Positions 61,447 to 64,000 of a DNA stretch of 64,000 bases are shown one piece after another. The first letter of the stretch is position 1. The number at the start of each line of letters is the position of its first letter. The stretch covers positions 2,108,001 to 2,172,000 of the forward strand of contig JAFKAC010000002.1 in the NCBI GenBank assembly GCA_025766275.1, written 5' to 3'. The stretch comes from Lactarius indigo. Taxonomy: Eukaryota; Basidiomycota; Agaricomycetes; Russulales; Russulaceae. The translations under genes were made by a program, and so were the position numbers. Under the pieces are notes generated by a model. It was not told the origin of the DNA. It saw only the letters and a list, made by a program, of their open reading frames with translations, and ran no database searches.

Positions 61447-64000
61447 TCATGTAGATGCCTTGCAGACACGCTCAATCCCTCTACCAACTCCTTCCAGGAC
61501 CTTTTTCTGGGAATCGGTCAATTTCTTGCCCACGTCGAGGACGTGTTCGTGGGCGATCTGAAAACGTGTTGAATAAAGCTTTCGTTGTGTGCTAAGACGA
61601 TGGCTGACCTCGTCATGCGCTTGAAGGGCCTTGCAGTTTTCGACAAACTGCTTTCGCTTGTCAAGGGTCCCTTCGAGCTCGCTAATCTTTGTCAGTTGGG
61701 CACCGATCTGTCCGACGGCCTCGACAGCACCCGCACGCAAATTTTTGATATGCTGGACGAGCTATTGGAACACGATGAGAGCACAATTTTTTTTTGGTAG
61801 AAACCCTACACCTTACCAAGCCGAGTTTGTTAATGCGAACCACTGAGCTGTCTTTAAAGCGCTTGGTGCAGATACAGAACAGAAGCAGTGCCTGCGTGTG
61901 TCATCAGCAACAATCGACATTATCACCGACTCGCTTGCCTCCTGCGCTAAGGTTGCAATATGCAATATTTCATGGATTGGTCGTCTTATCTCAACGGCTC
62001 TCGTGAATTTAGCATGCGAGTCTACCAGAATTCACGTCTAGTCAGAAAGTGTCAAGAGAATCTGCGGCCACCCACTTTGGAAATATGCCAAGATGGACTC
62101 CGGCGGTTCGGTGACCGGTGGTGCGTCTTCGGGTTTCTTCCCTTGTTCATTTGACGATGCCCCTTCATTAGGGGAGATGTCGTTCTTCGCAGTTTGTTTG
62201 GCGGTTTCTGGCCTCGGTCGGAGAAAATTATGGACCGGGTCCAACCAATCTGTTAAATCGGTCATGTAACGAAATAGCGTGAGCTCGTCTTCTGTAAGCT
62301 GGCGGGTTGTGAGCCAATGGACCTTCACCAGCGGTGAGCAATTACCTCCTGCAATTCCTCCGTGGTACGGACGGCTAAACGTTCCGCCAGAGGTATGCTC
62401 GCATCAGGGCTGTAGCTTTGTCTTGGACGATCGCCGATGAGTAGTTTATCGTCCTCGACAGAAGGATCTAAGTCGCTGGCTGCCGACAAGGCTTTGATGT
62501 ATATTTTGAGGAATGCAGATAACCACCCTGCCTGAATACGACTGAGTTGCACCATGGCTGTTGTACCGCAATGGAGGCGCACGTACTCCTGGCTCCTTCC
62601 CAAAAAGAGTCGTCTGAGACTGGAAAGACGGTTGTCCCTGTGGTTGATAGTTTGGAAGAATCCCCAGGTCTCGGTTATCATGGTGTTCTGACATCAAAAT
62701 CGGTCACAGCAGGCGACACGGTTCTGAGAAAAGACCTACGCCGGTCAAAAATGAACTTCAACTCAATTAATTCCATATCAACCAGTTCAGTGGTAATCGG
62801 CTCATGGGAGATGCGCAGTCGAACGTGCTCAATCTTAACGAGGTCCCGCTGGAGAGAGTTGTCTAGCCGTTCTTCAAAGACGACGAGTTCAGGGACCTGA
62901 AATGTGCTCTTATTAGCCTGTGCGCAACTACAAACAAATATGGCGTGCCTGTGAGTACTTTTCCATGCTAAACGCCTTGACAACGAACTCAGCGGTCTAA
63001 TGGCCTTTAGCGACAGTGAGCGGGAAGGTGAAAAAAAATCCACTTGCTTCTTGGGAGTTGCTAAAGTAGATATGACTAGATTCTAGGCACTCAGAAGCAT
63101 ACGTCAGGTCGCCCGTGGCCGCTAATGAGAAACCGGTGGAGCGAGAAAGGACCAAGTATGATAAGGTGTCGTTCTGGATTTGTTTCACGTTCAAAAGACG
63201 ATAGTGCTCCAAAGCCTGCTGCGGTGCACCTAACCAAAAGGACTCCTGAGACAATCGAACAGGCGAGATAGAAAATAGCCACCACACCTAACAGTCGGTA
63301 AATTCTGATCAGCTCAAGATGAATTTGATACGACTGAGGGCTTTTCTTCGAAGCATACTCCAACAGGACGACGGCGTTGTGGAGGTGGGCAACCGTGTTA
63401 TCCAGTGCGAACATGTTTACATATACTTGTGCTGCAAGGATCGCTAGGTCGTCTGCCGGTTGTAGCTCCAATTTTGGTAGATTTCTCCCTAAGGGTAGGG
63501 CTTTGAAATATTCATGAACAAGGTTTACAACCCGTGAGCTTTCCTGGTCCACAGTCAACTGTGCTTTGTCCAACCCATATCTCAGGAGTTTGTGAGCATT
63601 TATGGATTGCCGAAGGGCAGTACCGGACGACTTGGTGGACTTTAAGTGTTGGACTAGAGAAAAACGGAGACACTTACAGGGGAGTGTGTCATCCCTTCAA
63701 GGAATGTTATCCAATCCGACGACGAGTCAGAATCAAGGTCCGCATAAGGTCGCAAATCCTCATAGCACGCAGTCTTGTCACCGAAGATGTTGAAGTAGCG
63801 TTTCAGGAGGTCGAGCAAGCGAGAAGCATCTGTAGAGGTTGAGGCGGATCAACGGATAGTCGGCGGTTTACATACCTGAGGGTACCCCATGAGTCGTAGA
63901 AAGCTTCTCCAGCTCCATCAAACCCAACCAACCAGCCCTATCGCGACTACCGTCTTCCTCTGCAACTTTTGCGAATAGCTCCCGCGTCTTTTCCTTACGC
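61447..64000 (-). CDS. NatB N-acetyltransferase auxiliary subunit NAA25/MDM20 (5' end outside window)
   Basis: Non-catalytic subunit that anchors NatB to the ribosome; NatB acetylates Met-Asp/Glu/Asn N-termini, with effects on actin and mitochondria in yeast. The N-terminal exons lie beyond 64000. The visible part begins AGWLGLMELEKLS, then YFNIFGDKTACYEDLRPYAD, PADDLAILAAQVYVNM, YASKKSPQSYQIHLELIRIY, ALEHYRLLNVKQIQNDTLSY and ERLDNSLQRDLVKIEHVRLR. ELVDMELIELKFIFDRR and LLIGDRPRQSYSP follow. The C-terminus is VGQIGAQLTKISELEGTLDK and DSQKKVLEGVGRGIERV, stop at 61447. Helical TPR-like repeats dominate. About eight introns are visible, one of which (61892-61938) looks GC-AG. RPA2 begins about 250 bases downstream on the same strand. 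Confidence 0.9.
61892..61938 (-). other. probable GC-AG intron in NAA25/MDM20
   Basis: Exon end LHIATLAQE and exon start ALLLFCICTKRF join exactly as in the family if a 47-base intron starts GCAAGC (GAG|GC, the classic GC-donor context) and ends ACGCAG. A GT donor 12 bases later also keeps the frame but would insert four residues (ASES) into a conserved helix. Confidence 0.5.

Overview
The window is nuclear DNA of a filamentous basidiomycete, most likely an Agaricomycete. Genes are dense and carry many introns of about 45-65 bases with GT-AG ends. They include a P450 of the type common in mushroom-forming fungi, a SAM methyltransferase of the fungal UMTA type, LAT-type amino-acid permeases, TFIID/SAGA factors and a fungal ATG2. 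I see no rRNA, tRNA, transposon, CRISPR array or virus-like sequence. Species cannot be fixed from sequence alone. All gene models were built by hand from reading frames, splice signals and family knowledge, without searches.

Layout. 0-9 kb (minus strand): TRM1 tRNA methyltransferase, a ferric/cupric reductase and an L-type amino-acid permease. 9-11.3 kb: exosome subunit MTR3 and splicing factor NSRP1, back to back with 43 bases between start codons. 11.3-13.1 kb: a gene-poor gap. 13.1-15.2 kb: cytochrome P450. 15.9-19.4 kb: an RRM protein matching the front half of cyclophilin E, TAF13 with a tyrosine-rich N-terminal extension, and a DUF4211 protein with a PIP-like motif. 19.6-27.5 kb: one very large protein with two C1-type zinc sites. 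27.6-31.7 kb (minus): mitochondrial adenylate kinase, a COQ11-like Rossmann protein and a secreted double-psi beta-barrel protein. 32.2-36.3 kb (plus): SCAMP and poly(A)-binding protein. 36.7-40.8 kb (minus): methyltransferase and SPT8. 40.9-44.0 kb: SRP54 (plus) and a small membrane protein (minus). 44.3-49.5 kb: SPT6 (minus). 49.6-50.4 kb: RLP24 (plus). 50.5-57.6 kb: ATG2 (minus). 57.7-61.2 kb: two RPA32 (RPA2) genes in tandem, one canonical and one strongly diverged. 61.4-64 kb: NatB subunit NAA25/MDM20, cut by the window edge.

Most genes are housekeeping: RNA processing (TRM1, MTR3, NSRP1, PAB1), transcription and chromatin (TAF13, SPT8, SPT6), protein targeting and ribosome assembly (SRP54, RLP24), autophagy (ATG2), replication and repair (RPA2, perhaps the DUF4211 protein) and N-terminal acetylation (NAA25). 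The reductase, permease, P450, methyltransferase and secreted barrel protein are accessory metabolism. No biosynthetic cluster or new defence system is evident.

The points most worth a second look are the tandem RPA32 paralogues; three introns that seem to use GC donors; an RRM-only cyclophilin-E-like protein; and four conserved genes (adenylate kinase, COQ11-like, SRP54, RLP24) that each carry one base too many. The last pattern suggests insertion errors in the assembly rather than four independent pseudogenes.
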